Positions 11,621-20,812 of a DNA stretch of 64,000 nt are shown here, piece after piece; the first letter of the stretch is position 1, and the number at the start of each line of letters is the position of its first letter. The position numbers were made by a program, and so were the translations under genes. The stretch spans positions 62,001 to 126,000 of the forward strand of contig NZ_JACWAB010000001.1 of the NCBI RefSeq assembly GCF_020483305.1. The letters run 5' to 3'. The notes under the pieces were generated by a model that saw only the letters and a list, made by a program, of their open reading frames with translations, had not been told where the DNA came from and did no database searches. This stretch comes from Arthrobacter sp. UM1. GTDB lineage: Bacteria > Actinomycetota > Actinomycetes > Actinomycetales > Micrococcaceae.

Positions 11621-11983
11621 CCCTCGCGGAACTGGCGTTCTCCGCTCGGTCGCCCCGTCGAAGGAGCGCACTGTCGAGAGAGCAGACTGCCCGGCTGACA
11701 GCGCGGACCGCACAGTCGACTCGGCACGCAGTCGACGCGGCGCTAGCCTGAGACAGCATGCAGTTGAGACACCTCGGCGGACGCAGCACGGGCCTGGGAC
11801 AGCACAGCGAAGCCCCGGCCTCCATCGGGAGGCCGGGGCTTCACTGTGTATCGGTGCTCTGTGTCCGGCTCGCTGTCCTCTTCCGCTTTCAGCCGAGCAT
11901 CGTCGCTTGGCGCAGAACTCGGACGCGGATCAGAGAGAAGAGCCCTGAGGGGCCCGCCTCACGGCCGGGGGAGAGGGCTCAGA
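11621..11983. other. Gap between DUF2550 gene and cspA
   Basis: About 360 bases without a credible gene. It holds the terminator hairpin at 11810-11841. The short frames in it lack family features. Confidence 0.5.
11810..11841 (+). terminator. Strong hairpin terminator at end of atp-DUF2550 unit
   Basis: A perfect 14-bp stem (AAGCCCCGGCCTCC with its complement) closes on the 4-base loop ATCG. The run after it is TCACTGTGT, so the U-tract is poor. It lies 190 bases after the DUF2550 stop. It could also stop cspA read-through from the other side. Confidence 0.7.
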
Positions 11984-12187
11984 TCAGAGGGGCGTGACAC
12001 CCATGGCCTGCGGGCCCTTGGTGCCCTCGCCGATCTCGAAGCTGACGCGCTGCTCCGGGTCGAGGGTGCGGAAACCGTTGGTGGCGATCTCGGAGTAGTG
12101 GACGAACACGTCGTCGTTCGAGCCGTCCGGCGTGATGAAGCCGAAGCCCTTCTCCGGGTTGAACCACTTGACTGTGCCTTCAGCCAT
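11984..12187 (-). CDS. cspA: Cold-shock protein, CspA family
   Basis: 67 residues, a single cold-shock domain. RNA-binding motif RNP1 is KGFGFI (13-18) and RNP2 is VFVHY (27-31). The aromatic residues Trp8, Phe15, Phe17, Phe28 and His30 are in place. Such proteins bind single-stranded RNA and DNA and melt RNA structure, in the cold or constitutively. The ATG at 12187 has an AAGGAG site at good spacing. The region upstream is long and AT-richer, which fits a long regulatory 5' leader. Which paralog it is cannot be told. Confidence 0.95.
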   Translation of the reverse strand: MAEGTVKWFNPEKGFGFITPDGSNDDVFVHYSEIATNGFRTLDPEQRVSFEIGEGTKGPQAMGVTPL

Positions 12188-12409
12188 GATGCTCCTTCAA
12201 GCATGGGCCGCCTCAGGGAGACGGCGGGGTGGGGATGCAAAGCGAGAAGGAATGCTGGTATTGCTTTCGTGCCTCACGCTTCAGAACCGGCTCAGATCGT
12301 GCCCGTTCCTCGTCAACACTTTCACGGAGAAGGGAAGATTGTCAAAATTCTTGCCTCCGTATCGTGGCCTGCGCAATACATAGAGAATTCAAAATGAATA
12401 ACGGAGCAA
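12188..12409 (-). promoter_or_regulatory. Upstream region and probable long leader of cspA
   Basis: 222 bases between nucS and cspA, clearly AT-richer than its surroundings. On the minus strand there are -35-like hexamers TTGACA (plus-strand 12340-12345) and TTGACG (12311-12316). No clean -10 follows at 17 bases. A start near here would give a 100-150-base 5' leader, as cold-shock mRNAs often have. Confidence 0.4.
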
Positions 12410-13105
12410 TTAGAAAAGTCGGCTGTCGGAATCGTCCACGCCGCGCATTTCGTCGTAGTCGAGCGAGAGGCACTCGATGCCCCGGTCTTCGGCGAGGACG
12501 CGGGCCTGCGGCTTGATCAGCTGGGCGGCGAAAACTCCCCGCACCGGGGCGAGCCGAGGGTCCCGATTGAGGAGGGCGAGATAGCGGGTCAGCTGCTCGA
12601 CGCCGTCGATATCACCGCGCCGTTTCAGTTCCACGGCAACGGTGGAGCCCTCTCGGTCTCGGGCGAGGATATCCACGGGGCCGATCGCCGTGGGATATTC
12701 CCGTCGGATGAGGGAGAAACCGTCTCCGAGCCGGTGGATCTGCTCGGCGAGCAGCCGCTGGAGGTCTGCCTCGACGCCGTCCTTGATGAGCCCCGGATCG
12801 AGCCCGAGCTCGTGCTCCGAGTCATGGTGCATCGCGTGGATGTGGATGATGAGCTTGTCGTCGCTCTTGCCGTGCTGGACGATCCAGGACTCGACCGAGT
12901 CCTCGCCCACGCCCGTCTCCTCCGGGGAGGCGATGCGCGTCGTCGCCGGCGGGGACATCCAGTTGAGGGGCTTGTAGGAGCCGCCGTCGGAGTGGATGAG
13001 CACCGAGCCGTCGGCCTTGACCATGATGAGGCGCTTGGCGCGGGGGAGGTGGGCCTTGAGGCGGCCGACGTAGTCCACGGAGCATTCAGCAATGACGAGT
13101 CGCAC
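12410..13105 (-). CDS. nucS: Mismatch-specific endonuclease NucS
   Basis: 231 residues from the GTG at 13105 ([16 protein letters not shown]). This matches the usual NucS length, whereas the longer open frame upstream is antisense to the hydrolase. An N-terminal DNA-binding half is followed by a C-terminal RecB-like nuclease domain with Asp145, Glu159 and Lys161 (VDIL...VAVELKR), the D-ExK active site. NucS cuts both strands at G-T, G-G and T-T mismatches and serves actinobacterial mismatch repair, where MutS and MutL are missing. The last residues, SDSRLF, resemble a beta-clamp binding tail, consistent with known clamp dependence of the family. A -10-like hexamer lies 8 bases before the GTG. 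Confidence 0.93.
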   Translation of the reverse strand: MRLVIAECSVDYVGRLKAHLPRAKRLIMVKADGSVLIHSDGGSYKPLNWMSPPATTRIASPEETGVGEDSVESWIVQHGKSDDKLIIHIHAMHHDSEHELGLDPGLIKDGVEADLQRLLAEQIHRLGDGFSLIRREYPTAIGPVDILARDREGSTVAVELKRRGDIDGVEQLTRYLALLNRDPRLAPVRGVFAAQLIKPQARVLAEDRGIECLSLDYDEMRGVDDSDSRLF

Positions 13106-13113
13106 GGTCCACC

Positions 13114-13119
13114 ACTCTA
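13114..13119 (-). promoter_or_regulatory. -10 element of nucS
   Basis: TAGAGT on the minus strand, 8 bases before the GTG start. It fits TANNNT with a leaderless or near-leaderless mRNA. Confidence 0.5.
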
Positions 13120-13228
13120 CTGAACGGCGGAGGGCCTGACGCCTGAGGGGCAGGCGGCGGGCCTGCCTGCGCGGGACCTGTGACCTCCGGACGCCTCCGC
13201 GCGGGACTGGCTCGGGCTGGCGCTCGCC

Positions 13229-13234
13229 TAGCAT
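13229..13234 (+). promoter_or_regulatory. -10 element of hydrolase at 13241, leaderless
   Basis: TAGCAT followed by GGAGGG (6 bases) and the ATG. The purine-rich spacer is too close to the start codon to act as a normal ribosome site. Confidence 0.6.
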
Positions 13235-13240
13235 GGAGGG

Positions 13241-14017
13241 ATGAGCGAGAACGAGACGGAGACCGGCGCCGCGCCGGGCGAGGAGATCAGGTCCAACACC
13301 GTGCTGGCGGCCCGCCGCGAGGACATCGAGCTGACCACGGAGGACGGGCTGACCCTCGTGGGAGAGCTCGCCCTGCCCGCGGACTCCGATCCGGTGGCCA
13401 CGCTCGTCATGTTCCACCCCCTGCCCACGCACGGCGGCTTCATGGACTCCCACGTCTACCGGAAGGCGGCGCTGCGCCTGCCCGCGCTGGCGGACCTGGC
13501 CGTTCTGCGCTTCAACACCCGCGGGACGAGCTCGCCCCGGGGCACGAGCGAGGGCTCCTTCGACGAGGGCGTCGGCGAGCGGTACGACGTCGAGGCGGCC
13601 CTGCGGTTCGCCGTCGAGCGCGGGCTCCCGGAGATCTGGGCGGTGGGATGGTCCTTCGGGACGGAGCTGACGCTCAAATACGTCTCGCAGCCGGAGAACG
13701 CGAAGCTCGTGCGCGGCGCGGTGCTCATCTCGCCTCCGCTGCACCGGGCGGAGGACGCCGATCTGCGGCGCTGGGCGGAGACGGGGCTGCCGCTCGTCGT
13801 GATCGTCCCGGAGCACGACGACTACCTCCAGCCGCCCGAGGCCCGTGAGCGCTTCGCGCTCGTGCCGCAGGCGCAGGTCATCGAGTTCGAGGGCTCCAAG
13901 CACCTGCTCGTCGGGGAGAAGCACGTCAAGCGGGCCCTGGAGACGATGGCGGCCGCGGCGCTCGGCCTCGAGTCCGTGGACCTTCCGACCGAAGTCCCGG
14001 CCGGGCTGGAGGGCTAG
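13241..14017 (+). CDS. Alpha/beta hydrolase, dienelactone-hydrolase/YdeN-like
   Basis: 258 residues. The nucleophile elbow is GWSFG with Ser138, the likely acid is Asp193 or Asp194 in EHDDYLQP, and the base is His221 in SKHLLV. This is a complete catalytic triad. The core [13 protein letters not shown] and [10 protein letters not shown] is typical of small cytoplasmic hydrolases that lack a lid. Substrate is unknown. It is divergent from nucS and convergent with the AI-2E-type permease, whose stop lies 8 bases away on the other strand. Confidence 0.82.
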   Translation: MSENETETGAAPGEEIRSNTVLAARREDIELTTEDGLTLVGELALPADSDPVATLVMFHPLPTHGGFMDSHVYRKAALRLPALADLAVLRFNTRGTSSPRGTSEGSFDEGVGERYDVEAALRFAVERGLPEIWAVGWSFGTELTLKYVSQPENAKLVRGAVLISPPLHRAEDADLRRWAETGLPLVVIVPEHDDYLQPPEARERFALVPQAQVIEFEGSKHLLVGEKHVKRALETMAAAALGLESVDLPTEVPAGLEG

Positions 14018-14024
14018 AGGCCGC

Positions 14025-15092
14025 TCACTTGCGGTCCTGCCGCGGCACCACGACCTCGCGGAGCAGGTGCATGACCGCCGCCGCCGTCGGGATCGCGATG
14101 AGGGCTCCGAGGACGCCGAGGAGCGAGCCGCCTCCGATGACCGCGATGACGGCCACCGGTCCCGGCACCTTGACCGCCCGCTGCATGATGCGCGGGGAGA
14201 TGAAGTACGCCTCCACCTGGAGGTAAATGAAGTACGCGATGGCGAACGCGAGCGCCGTTCCCCAGCCCTTGGTGAGCGCCACGAGGGAGACGACGACGAG
14301 CGCCGTCGGCGGACCGACGAGGGGCACGACGGCGAGCAGGACCACGATGCAGAAGAACAGCCACGGATACGGGACGCCCACGATCGCCATGACGATGAGC
14401 GCGTAGACGCCGTTGAGCAGGGCGACCGTGGACTGGCCGAGCACGTAGGAGCCGACAGAGGCCGTGATGTCCTCGGTGAGCTCCGTGACCCGCTCGCGCC
14501 GGGACGCCGGCACCAGGCTGTAGAACGCGGCCTTCATGGACGGGAGCATGACGAGGAAGTAGAGGGTCAGCACGAGGACGATCAGCGTGCCGAACAGGCC
14601 GTTGACCACGGCCGTGCCGGCGGCGATGACCTTGTCCAGAATGCCGCCTGCGCCCGTTGCGTTGGACGTGAGGTGGCTGACGCCCGCGTTCAGCTGCTCC
14701 TTGATCCCGTACGACTTGTCCAGCTGCTGGAACGTGGGGGAGTGGGACATCTGGTCCACCGTGGCCGGCAGCGACTGGAAGAAGAGGGTGAGCTGCTGGA
14801 CCGTGATCGGCGCGACGAGGCTGATGAAGGCGGCGACGAGCCCCGCGACGGCCAGGAAGACGATGAGCACGCCTGCGCCGCGCGGGACCCCGCGGCGCAC
14901 GAGGAAGCGCACCACGGGATCCAGTCCCAGGGCGATGAAGAGGGCGGCGGTGATCCAGAGCGGCAGCGGGCCGGTGTGGATGACGATGTAGTACAGGCCG
15001 AGGGCCAGGCCGACGCCGAGCGTGCCGAGGAAGCCCATGGCGACGGGGCTGAGGCGGTGCCGCCCAGGCCTGTCCACTGAGTATGAAGTCAC
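14025..15092 (-). CDS. AI-2E family transporter (PF01594-type permease)
   Basis: 355 residues from the GTG at 15092. There are about eight membrane helices, with the family's central soluble segment ([17 protein letters not shown], about 90-160) and the conserved C-terminal helices ([42 protein letters not shown]). Members export or take up varied small molecules. The name comes from the E. coli TqsA quorum-signal exporter, and Na+/H+ antiport is reported for others, so the substrate here is open. A TACCGT hexamer 6 bases upstream supports the chosen GTG as a leaderless start. Confidence 0.85.
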   Translation of the reverse strand: MTSYSVDRPGRHRLSPVAMGFLGTLGVGLALGLYYIVIHTGPLPLWITAALFIALGLDPVVRFLVRRGVPRGAGVLIVFLAVAGLVAAFISLVAPITVQQLTLFFQSLPATVDQMSHSPTFQQLDKSYGIKEQLNAGVSHLTSNATGAGGILDKVIAAGTAVVNGLFGTLIVLVLTLYFLVMLPSMKAAFYSLVPASRRERVTELTEDITASVGSYVLGQSTVALLNGVYALIVMAIVGVPYPWLFFCIVVLLAVVPLVGPPTALVVVSLVALTKGWGTALAFAIAYFIYLQVEAYFISPRIMQRAVKVPGPVAVIAVIGGGSLLGVLGALIAIPTAAAVMHLLREVVVPRQDRK

Positions 15093-15098
15093 GGTCCC

Positions 15099-15104
15099 AC
15101 GGTA
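15099..15104 (-). promoter_or_regulatory. -10 element of AI-2E transporter gene, leaderless
   Basis: TACCGT on the minus strand, 6 bases before the GTG at 15092. Confidence 0.55.
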
Positions 15105-15140
15105 GTCGACCGTCCTGGGACACGGCCCCGGGCTCCGCGA

Positions 15141-15146
15141 TAGATT
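15141..15146 (+). promoter_or_regulatory. -10 element of YbbN-like gene, leaderless
   Basis: TAGATT, then GTCAGC (6 bases), then the ATG at 15153. Confidence 0.6.
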
Positions 15147-15152
15147 GTCAGC

Positions 15153-16187
15153 ATGTCCATGAACCACGGTGCAGTCCCCTCGTCCTCGTCCCGCCGCCCC
15201 GCGGCCTCCGGCCAGGCGTCCGGCGCCCCGGCAGACCCCGGGCTGAGCAGCGCGGCCCTGCGCGGCGCTGTGGACCTCTCCGCCCTGGCGAACCGCTCGG
15301 CGGCGCAGCAGGCGTCCGGGCAGCAGCCGGGTGCCGCCGGCGGGGGAGAGGGCGGGCGCAAGCCGCGCTTCGTGGTGGACGTCAATGACGCGAGCTTCGA
15401 GCAGCTCATGCAGCTCTCGGGGCAGGTCATCTGCCTCGTGGGCCTGTACGCGGACCAGGTGCCCGGATCCCAGGAGGCCATCGACGCGCTCGTGCCGCTC
15501 GTGGCCAAGCAGAACGGCCGGATCGCGCTCGGCCGCGTCCGGGGCGAGGACGCCCCGAGCGTCTTCCAGGCCTTTCAGCTTCAGGCCGTGCCGGCCGCCG
15601 TCGCGCTCATCAAGGGCCAGCCGGTGCCGATCTTCCAGGGCAACCCGCCCCAGGACTGGGACTCGATCTTCGCGCAGCTCATCCAGCTCGGCGACGAGCA
15701 CGGGGTGACCGAATCCATCCCGGACAGCGGAGACGGCGGAGAGGACGGGGACGAGGACGCTCCGGAGCCCCAGCTCTCGGCGGAGGAGCAGGCGGCCCTG
15801 GACGCCATCGGGCGCGAGGACTACGCCGAGGCGGAGCGCCTGTACGACTCGATCCTGGCGAACTCGCCGGCCGACGAGGCCGCCAAGCAGGGACGCCTCA
15901 ACGCGCAGCTGCTCGGGCGCCTGCACGGCGCCGACGTCTCCGCGGCACGGGGGCGGGCCGCGGCGGACCAGGACGACCTCGAGGCCCAGCTTCTCGTGGC
16001 GGACGCGGACGTGACCAACGGCCACGTGGAGGACGCCCTGACCCGCCTCATCCGCTTCATCGCCTCGCACGGCGGAGAGGATCGCGAGGCGGCGCGCGCC
16101 AGGATCGTGGACCTCTTCACGCTGATCGGCGGGGACCACCCCGCCGTCGGCGAGGCCCGGCGGAAGCTCGCCGCCGCGCTGTTCTGA
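15153..16187 (+). CDS. YbbN/CnoX-like co-chaperone: redox-dead thioredoxin domain plus TPR
   Basis: 344 residues. A low-complexity Ser/Ala/Gly N-terminus (1-70) is followed by a thioredoxin fold (about 72-180; FVVDVNDASFEQLM, VPAAVALIKGQPV). The CxxC site is replaced by DQVPGS at 101-106. Next come an acidic linker (190-212) and tetratricopeptide-type helices (215-344; AEEQAALDAIGREDYAEAERLYDSIL is one). This is the YbbN layout: a holdase/co-chaperone without disulfide chemistry in most species. It would act in the cytoplasm. Actinobacterial members are poorly studied. Confidence 0.83.
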   Translation: MSMNHGAVPSSSSRRPAASGQASGAPADPGLSSAALRGAVDLSALANRSAAQQASGQQPGAAGGGEGGRKPRFVVDVNDASFEQLMQLSGQVICLVGLYADQVPGSQEAIDALVPLVAKQNGRIALGRVRGEDAPSVFQAFQLQAVPAAVALIKGQPVPIFQGNPPQDWDSIFAQLIQLGDEHGVTESIPDSGDGGEDGDEDAPEPQLSAEEQAALDAIGREDYAEAERLYDSILANSPADEAAKQGRLNAQLLGRLHGADVSAARGRAAADQDDLEAQLLVADADVTNGHVEDALTRLIRFIASHGGEDREAARARIVDLFTLIGGDHPAVGEARRKLAAALF

Positions 16188-16291
16188 GCCGCACCAAGGG
16201 ACGCGCAGGTCATCCGTTCGGATGACGGTCGGGCGGAGATCTCCGCGCGAGATCCGACTTCCGGGCGACGACGCCGCACTCAGCTGATTCA

Positions 16292-16297
16292 TAGACT
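16292..16297 (+). promoter_or_regulatory. -10 element of ABC ATPase gene, leaderless
   Basis: TAGACT, then GGGGGC (6 bases), then the ATG at 16304. Confidence 0.6.
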
Positions 16298-16303
16298 GGG
16301 GGC

Positions 16304-17071
16304 ATGATGCAGACCGCTGCCCTCCCGGCCCTCCAGATCCAGGGGATGACGCGCGCCTTCGGCCAGCAGCTCGCCGTGGACTCCGTCTCCCTCGACGTGC
16401 CCTCAGGCTCCTTCTACGCCCTCGTGGGGCCCAACGGAGCGGGCAAGACCACCCTGCTCTCGATGGCCACGGGACTGATCCGTCCGAGCGCCGGCACGGC
16501 CGCGGTGTACGGGCAGGACGTGTGGGCCTCCCCGATGGAGGCGAAGCGTCTGCTCGGCATCATGCCGGACGGCCTGCGCCTCTTCGACCGTCTGACGGGG
16601 CGGCAGCTCCTCGAGTTCACGGGCCGCCTCCGCGGCCTGGACAAGGCCACCGCGGCGGAGCGGACCTCTGAGCTTCTGGCCCTCATGGACCTGGAGCCCG
16701 CCGCGGCGAAGCTCGTCACGGACTACTCGGCCGGCATGACCAAGAAGGTCACGCTCGCCTCGGCGCTCATCCACGGGCCGCGGCTGCTCGTGCTCGACGA
16801 GCCCTTCGAGGCGGTGGACCCCGTTTCCGCCGCGAACATCCGGGACGTCCTGGCGCGGTTCGTGTCCGACGGCGGAACGGTCATCGTCTCGAGCCACGTC
16901 ATGGACCTCGTCCAGCGCATGTGCGACCACGTGGCGATCATGTCCGCCGGCCGCGTCCTGACCGCCGGCACGGTGGACGAGGTGCGCGCCGGGCGGGACC
17001 TCGAGTCCACGTTCATCGACCTCGTCGGCGGACGGCACGAGGGAGGGAGCCTCTCGTGGTTGGGACGCTGA
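16304..17071 (+). CDS. ABC transporter ATP-binding protein
   Basis: 255 residues. Walker A is GPNGAGKTT (42-50), Walker B LLVLDEP (161-167), and the switch His is His198 (SSHVMD). The signature is YSAGMTKK (141-148), with SAGM in place of the usual SGGQ, a change seen in several exporter-type ATPases. It energises the permease encoded by the overlapping next gene. The pair resembles two-component ABC-2-type exporters with one ATPase and one large membrane subunit. The substrate is unknown. Confidence 0.9.
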   Translation: MMQTAALPALQIQGMTRAFGQQLAVDSVSLDVPSGSFYALVGPNGAGKTTLLSMATGLIRPSAGTAAVYGQDVWASPMEAKRLLGIMPDGLRLFDRLTGRQLLEFTGRLRGLDKATAAERTSELLALMDLEPAAAKLVTDYSAGMTKKVTLASALIHGPRLLVLDEPFEAVDPVSAANIRDVLARFVSDGGTVIVSSHVMDLVQRMCDHVAIMSAGRVLTAGTVDEVRAGRDLESTFIDLVGGRHEGGSLSWLGR

Positions 17072-18636
17072 TCCGCCTCTCGCTCCAGCTGCAGAAGAAC
17101 CAGCTGACGCGGAGCGTCTCGGCCGTCATCGCTCTCGTGCTCTTGGGGCTGTACGCCCTGGGCGCGCTCGTCTTCGCGATCGGGGCCCTCTTCGGCCTCG
17201 GGTTCGTCGAGGACCCCGAGCTGCGGTTCTCGATCCTCGCCCTGCTCGGCTCGGCTCTCGTGTTGCTTTGGGCGCTCGTGACGCCGTTGTTCGTGGGTGT
17301 GGACCAGACGCTCGACCCTCGCCGCTTCGCCACCTTGCTCGTTCCTCGGCGGGAGCTCGTGACGGGCCTGCTGCTCGCCGGGGCCATCAACCCGCTCGGC
17401 ATCGCCACCCTGCTTGTCGGCCTCCTCTGGGGCGCGGCCTCGGCCCGGAGCTTCGCCGGCCTCCTGCTCGGCAGCGTCGGCGGGCTGCTCGGCGCCCTCC
17501 TCTCCCTCGCCCTCGCTCGGCTGACCTCGACGGCGCTCTCGGCCCTCCTGCAGAGCCGCCTGTTCCGCGAGTCCTCCATGCTGGCCGGATTCCTTGGTCT
17601 CATGTTCCTCGGGCCCGTCATCGGCGTCGGGGGCTTCGTGGCGCAGAGCCCCGAGCTGCGCTCCGGCATCGGCGGGGTCCTTGCCTGGACGCCGATCGGA
17701 GCGCCGTGGGTCGTCGGCGCGGACGCGCTCGCCGGCAGCTGGGGCGCCGCTCTGGCCCGCCTCGGCATCGCGCTGGCCTCGCTCCTCATCGTCCTCTGGG
17801 TGTGGGGCCGCGCCCTCGAGCGCGAGCTCGCCGAGGCGGGAGCCCCGGCCAAGGAGAGCAGGACCCGGTCGTCGTCGAGCACCTCGGGAGTCATCGGGCG
17901 CCTCGGCCGCGGTCCGCTCGGGGCCATGACGGCCCGGAGCCTCGTCTACTGGGTCAAGGACCCCCGCTACTCGTTCTCCCTCGTGGCCATCCCGCTCGTC
18001 ATCGGCATGATGGTCTTCCAGTCGGCCACCGTGGGCGGGCCGGCCGGGCTGTTCATGATGTTCCTCCTCGGGTTCCTCACCGCGTGGGGACTCGCCATGG
18101 ACACCTCCTATGACTCCACGGCGCATTGGATCTTCGTGGCCGCGGGCGTTCGCGGGCGGGACGAGCGCCTGGCCCGGGTGCTCTCCTATGCGGTGATCGG
18201 CGGAGCCACGATGCTCCTGGCCGGTGTTGTCCAGGGGGTTGCGCGGCACAGCGCCGCCGAGGGCGCCCTCACGGCTCTCTTCGGCGTCGGGGTCTGGTGC
18301 ATCGCCGCCGGGGCCGGAGTGCTCCTCTCGAGCTTCTTCGTCCAGGAGACGGTGCGCCCCAACGAGTCCGTCTTCACCACGCGCAGCGGCGGTCCGGTGG
18401 CCGTGGCCATCCAGTTCGGCGGCCTGGCCGGGATCGCCCTCCTCTCCCTGGCCCCGGGGCTGCTCATCGGAATCGGGCTGGGCACGGACCGGCCGCTCAT
18501 GGCGTGGGGCGGAGCCGGGCTCGGGCTGCTCATCGGCGGGATCGTCCTCGCCGTCGGGCTGAATCGGGCCGGGGTCCTCTACGACCGGCGGCAGGCGTAC
18601 CTGCTGGAACAGCTCGTGCGCTTCGACCACAGCTGA
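17056..18636 (+). CDS. ABC-2-type exporter permease
   Basis: 526 residues from the GTG at 17056, which overlaps the ATPase gene by 16 bases and has GAGGGAGCC upstream. A longer frame reaching back into the ATPase gene is a shadow. It is very hydrophobic, with about 12-14 predicted helices in two halves separated by a Ser-rich cytoplasmic linker near residues 265-280 (ESRTRSSSSTSG). No solute-binding protein is encoded nearby, which points to export rather than import. Function is otherwise unknown. Confidence 0.8.
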   Translation: MVGTLIRLSLQLQKNQLTRSVSAVIALVLLGLYALGALVFAIGALFGLGFVEDPELRFSILALLGSALVLLWALVTPLFVGVDQTLDPRRFATLLVPRRELVTGLLLAGAINPLGIATLLVGLLWGAASARSFAGLLLGSVGGLLGALLSLALARLTSTALSALLQSRLFRESSMLAGFLGLMFLGPVIGVGGFVAQSPELRSGIGGVLAWTPIGAPWVVGADALAGSWGAALARLGIALASLLIVLWVWGRALERELAEAGAPAKESRTRSSSSTSGVIGRLGRGPLGAMTARSLVYWVKDPRYSFSLVAIPLVIGMMVFQSATVGGPAGLFMMFLLGFLTAWGLAMDTSYDSTAHWIFVAAGVRGRDERLARVLSYAVIGGATMLLAGVVQGVARHSAAEGALTALFGVGVWCIAAGAGVLLSSFFVQETVRPNESVFTTRSGGPVAVAIQFGGLAGIALLSLAPGLLIGIGLGTDRPLMAWGGAGLGLLIGGIVLAVGLNRAGVLYDRRQAYLLEQLVRFDHS

Positions 18637-18727
18637 GCCGGACCGCGGCCAGGACGGGCAGCGGGGCAGCAGCCGAGACGGCGCAGCGGGGCCGCGGGCT
18701 GAGGGTGAGCGGCCGGGCCCCGAGCGG

Positions 18728-18733
18728 TAGAAT
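18728..18733 (+). promoter_or_regulatory. -10 element of DUF3039 gene, leaderless
   Basis: TAGAAT, then GGAGCGC (7 bases), then the ATG at 18741. This favours 18741 over the in-frame ATG at 18732, which overlaps the hexamer. Confidence 0.55.
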
Positions 18734-18740
18734 GGAGCGC

Positions 18741-19034
18741 ATGAGCCTGCCTCCCGATCCCTTCGAGTCCTCGCCTCTCTCCGAGCCCTCGCACGGCGGG
18801 GGAACCGCTACGCTCGAGCGCGAGGAGCAGCGGCAGTCGGCGGAGCCGGGGGACCATGAGCGCTACGCGCACTATGTCCAGAAGGACAAGATCATGGAGT
18901 CCGCGCTGACGGGCAACCCGGTCATCGCGCTCTGCGGCAAGGTCTGGATCCCGGGCCGGGACCCGGAGAAGTTCCCCATCTGCCCGGACTGCAAGAAGAT
19001 CTATGACCAGATGCAGGGCGGGGACGATTCCTAG
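18741..19034 (+). CDS. DUF3039 small putative zinc-binding protein
   Basis: 97 residues. A disordered acidic N-terminus is followed by a conserved-looking core GDHERYAHYV, ESALTGNPVIALCGKVW and CPDCKKIYD. His39, His44, Cys65, Cys81 and Cys84 are arranged so that a single zinc could be bound. The family is widespread in actinobacteria and has no known function. The next gene, a helicase, starts inside its last 32 bases, so the two are translationally linked. That suggests a shared nucleic-acid role, but this is inference. Confidence 0.8.
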   Translation: MSLPPDPFESSPLSEPSHGGGTATLEREEQRQSAEPGDHERYAHYVQKDKIMESALTGNPVIALCGKVWIPGRDPEKFPICPDCKKIYDQMQGGDDS

Positions 19035-20790
19035 CGAGGCGGCCTCGGCTCCCTCTCATCCCGTCCCTCCGGTCCCGGAGGGGCTGCGCCAATGGCAGGC
19101 CGAGGCCTTCACGCGCTATTTCCAGCTGCGCCGTCGGGACTTCCTGACGGTCGCCACGCCCGGAGCGGGCAAGACCACCTTCGCCCTGACCGTGGCCCGC
19201 ACCCTCTTCGACCTGCGGATCGTGGATCGCCTCTACGTCGTGGCGCCCACGGACCATCTCAAGCGCCAGTGGGCGGACAACGCGGCCCGCTTCGGCCTGC
19301 CCATCGACCCGAACTTCAAGAACTCGGACGGCCAGCACGGAAAGGGGTACCAGGGCGTGGCCGTGACCTACGCCCAGGTGGCGAGCAAGCCGATGCTGCA
19401 CCGGGCCAAGACCGAGGCGGCCAAGACGCTCGTCATCCTGGACGAGGTGCACCACGGCGGAGACGCGCTCAGCTGGGGAGACGGCATCCGGGAGGCCTTC
19501 ACGCCGGCCACGTGCCGCCTCAGCCTGACGGGCACTCCGTTCCGCTCGGACACCGCCGCCATCCCCTTCGTTGAGTACGAGCCGGACGCGGAGGGGATCC
19601 GCCGCTCCAAGGCGGACTACACCTACGGATACGGGCACGCGCTCAAGGACGGGGTGGTCCGCCCCGTCATGTTCATGGCGTACGCCGGGTCCATGCGGTG
19701 GAAGACGAGCACGGGGGACGAGATGTCCGCGGGGCTCGCGGACGAGGTGACCAAGGACGTCGCCGCCCAGGCCTGGCGCACGGCGCTCAACCCCCACGGC
19801 GAGTGGATGCCGGCTGTGCTCGCGGCCGCGGACAAGCGGCTGACCGAGGTCCGCCGCACGGTGCCGGACGCCGGCGGGCTCGTCATCGCCACAGACCATG
19901 AGACCGCGCGCGCCTACGCCGGGATCCTCAAGGGGGTCACGGGGGAGTCCGCCACGGTGGTCCTCTCGGACGACAAACAGGCCTCGCGCTCCATCGAGGA
20001 GTTCGCGGAGGGGACGAGTCGCTGGATGGTCGCGGTCCGCATGGTCTCCGAGGGCGTGGACGTTCCGCGCCTCTCGGTGGGCGTCTACGCGACGAGCACG
20101 TCCACGCCCCTCTTCTTCGCCCAGGCCGTGGGCCGCTACGTGCGCATGCGCCGCCGCGGAGAGACGGCCTCGGTCTTCCTCCCCTCCGTGCCCATCCTCA
20201 TGGCGCTCGCGAACGAGCTCGAGGCGGAGCGGGACCACGCGCTGGACCGCCCCACGGACCCGACGGACCCGGACTTCATTTCGGAGGAGGACCTCCTCGA
20301 CGAGGCCAACCGGGAGGAGAAGGCCTCGGACACCCTCGAGCGCCAGAAGTTCGAGGCGCTCGACTCCCAGGCGTCGTTCGACAAAGTGCTCTTCGACGGC
20401 ACGGAGTTCGGCCTCGGCGGAGACGTGGGCAGCGACGAGGAGATGGACTTCCTCGGGATTCCCGGGCTGCTCGACGCCGAGCAGGTCAACATCCTGCTGC
20501 GGGAGCGGCAGCACGAGCAGATCCGCCGTCAGAAGAGGAGACCCGCCGCGGAGGCGGAGCCCCAGGGCGCTGTGGACCACCGCCAGCTCAAGGAGCTGCG
20601 GAACCAGCTCGCCAAGAGCGTCTCGGCCTGGGCCGCGCGCTCGGGCATGGCCCACGGCGTCATCCACTCGGAGCTGCGGCGGCTGACGGGCGGACCGCCT
20701 GTGGCGCAGGCCAACGCCGAGCAGATCCAGGCGAGGATCGAGCGGCTTCAGGACTGGTTCGTGGGCCGGAAGAGGCCGGGCCAGGCCTGA
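19003..20790 (+). CDS. DEAD/DEAH-type superfamily 2 helicase
   Basis: 595 residues from the ATG at 19003, which overlaps DUF3039 by 32 bases; there is no better start downstream. Motif I is ATPGAGKTT (51-59), motif II DEVH (147-150), motif III LTGTPFRSD, and the C-terminal RecA domain carries MVSEGVDVPRLS and QAVGRYVRMRR (motifs V and VI). The last 100 residues (REL.NQLAKSVSAWAARSGMAHGVIHSELRR) form a helical, possibly nucleic-acid-binding tail. It resembles the ERCC3/SSL2-like and restriction-type helicase group but has no nuclease domain. The role is likely DNA or RNA remodelling. It ends 22 bases before convergent pncA. Confidence 0.85.
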   Translation: MTRCRAGTIPSEAASAPSHPVPPVPEGLRQWQAEAFTRYFQLRRRDFLTVATPGAGKTTFALTVARTLFDLRIVDRLYVVAPTDHLKRQWADNAARFGLPIDPNFKNSDGQHGKGYQGVAVTYAQVASKPMLHRAKTEAAKTLVILDEVHHGGDALSWGDGIREAFTPATCRLSLTGTPFRSDTAAIPFVEYEPDAEGIRRSKADYTYGYGHALKDGVVRPVMFMAYAGSMRWKTSTGDEMSAGLADEVTKDVAAQAWRTALNPHGEWMPAVLAAADKRLTEVRRTVPDAGGLVIATDHETARAYAGILKGVTGESATVVLSDDKQASRSIEEFAEGTSRWMVAVRMVSEGVDVPRLSVGVYATSTSTPLFFAQAVGRYVRMRRRGETASVFLPSVPILMALANELEAERDHALDRPTDPTDPDFISEEDLLDEANREEKASDTLERQKFEALDSQASFDKVLFDGTEFGLGGDVGSDEEMDFLGIPGLLDAEQVNILLRERQHEQIRRQKRRPAAEAEPQGAVDHRQLKELRNQLAKSVSAWAARSGMAHGVIHSELRRLTGGPPVAQANAEQIQARIERLQDWFVGRKRPGQA

Positions 20791-20812
20791 GGGCCGCTCG
20801 GCTCGATCGGGC

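Noticed and set aside
16921-17055. Longer ABC permease start within the ATPase gene
   Set aside because: Residues before 17056 are an Arg-rich shadow of the ATPase frame, and GAGGGAGCC sits right before the chosen GTG.
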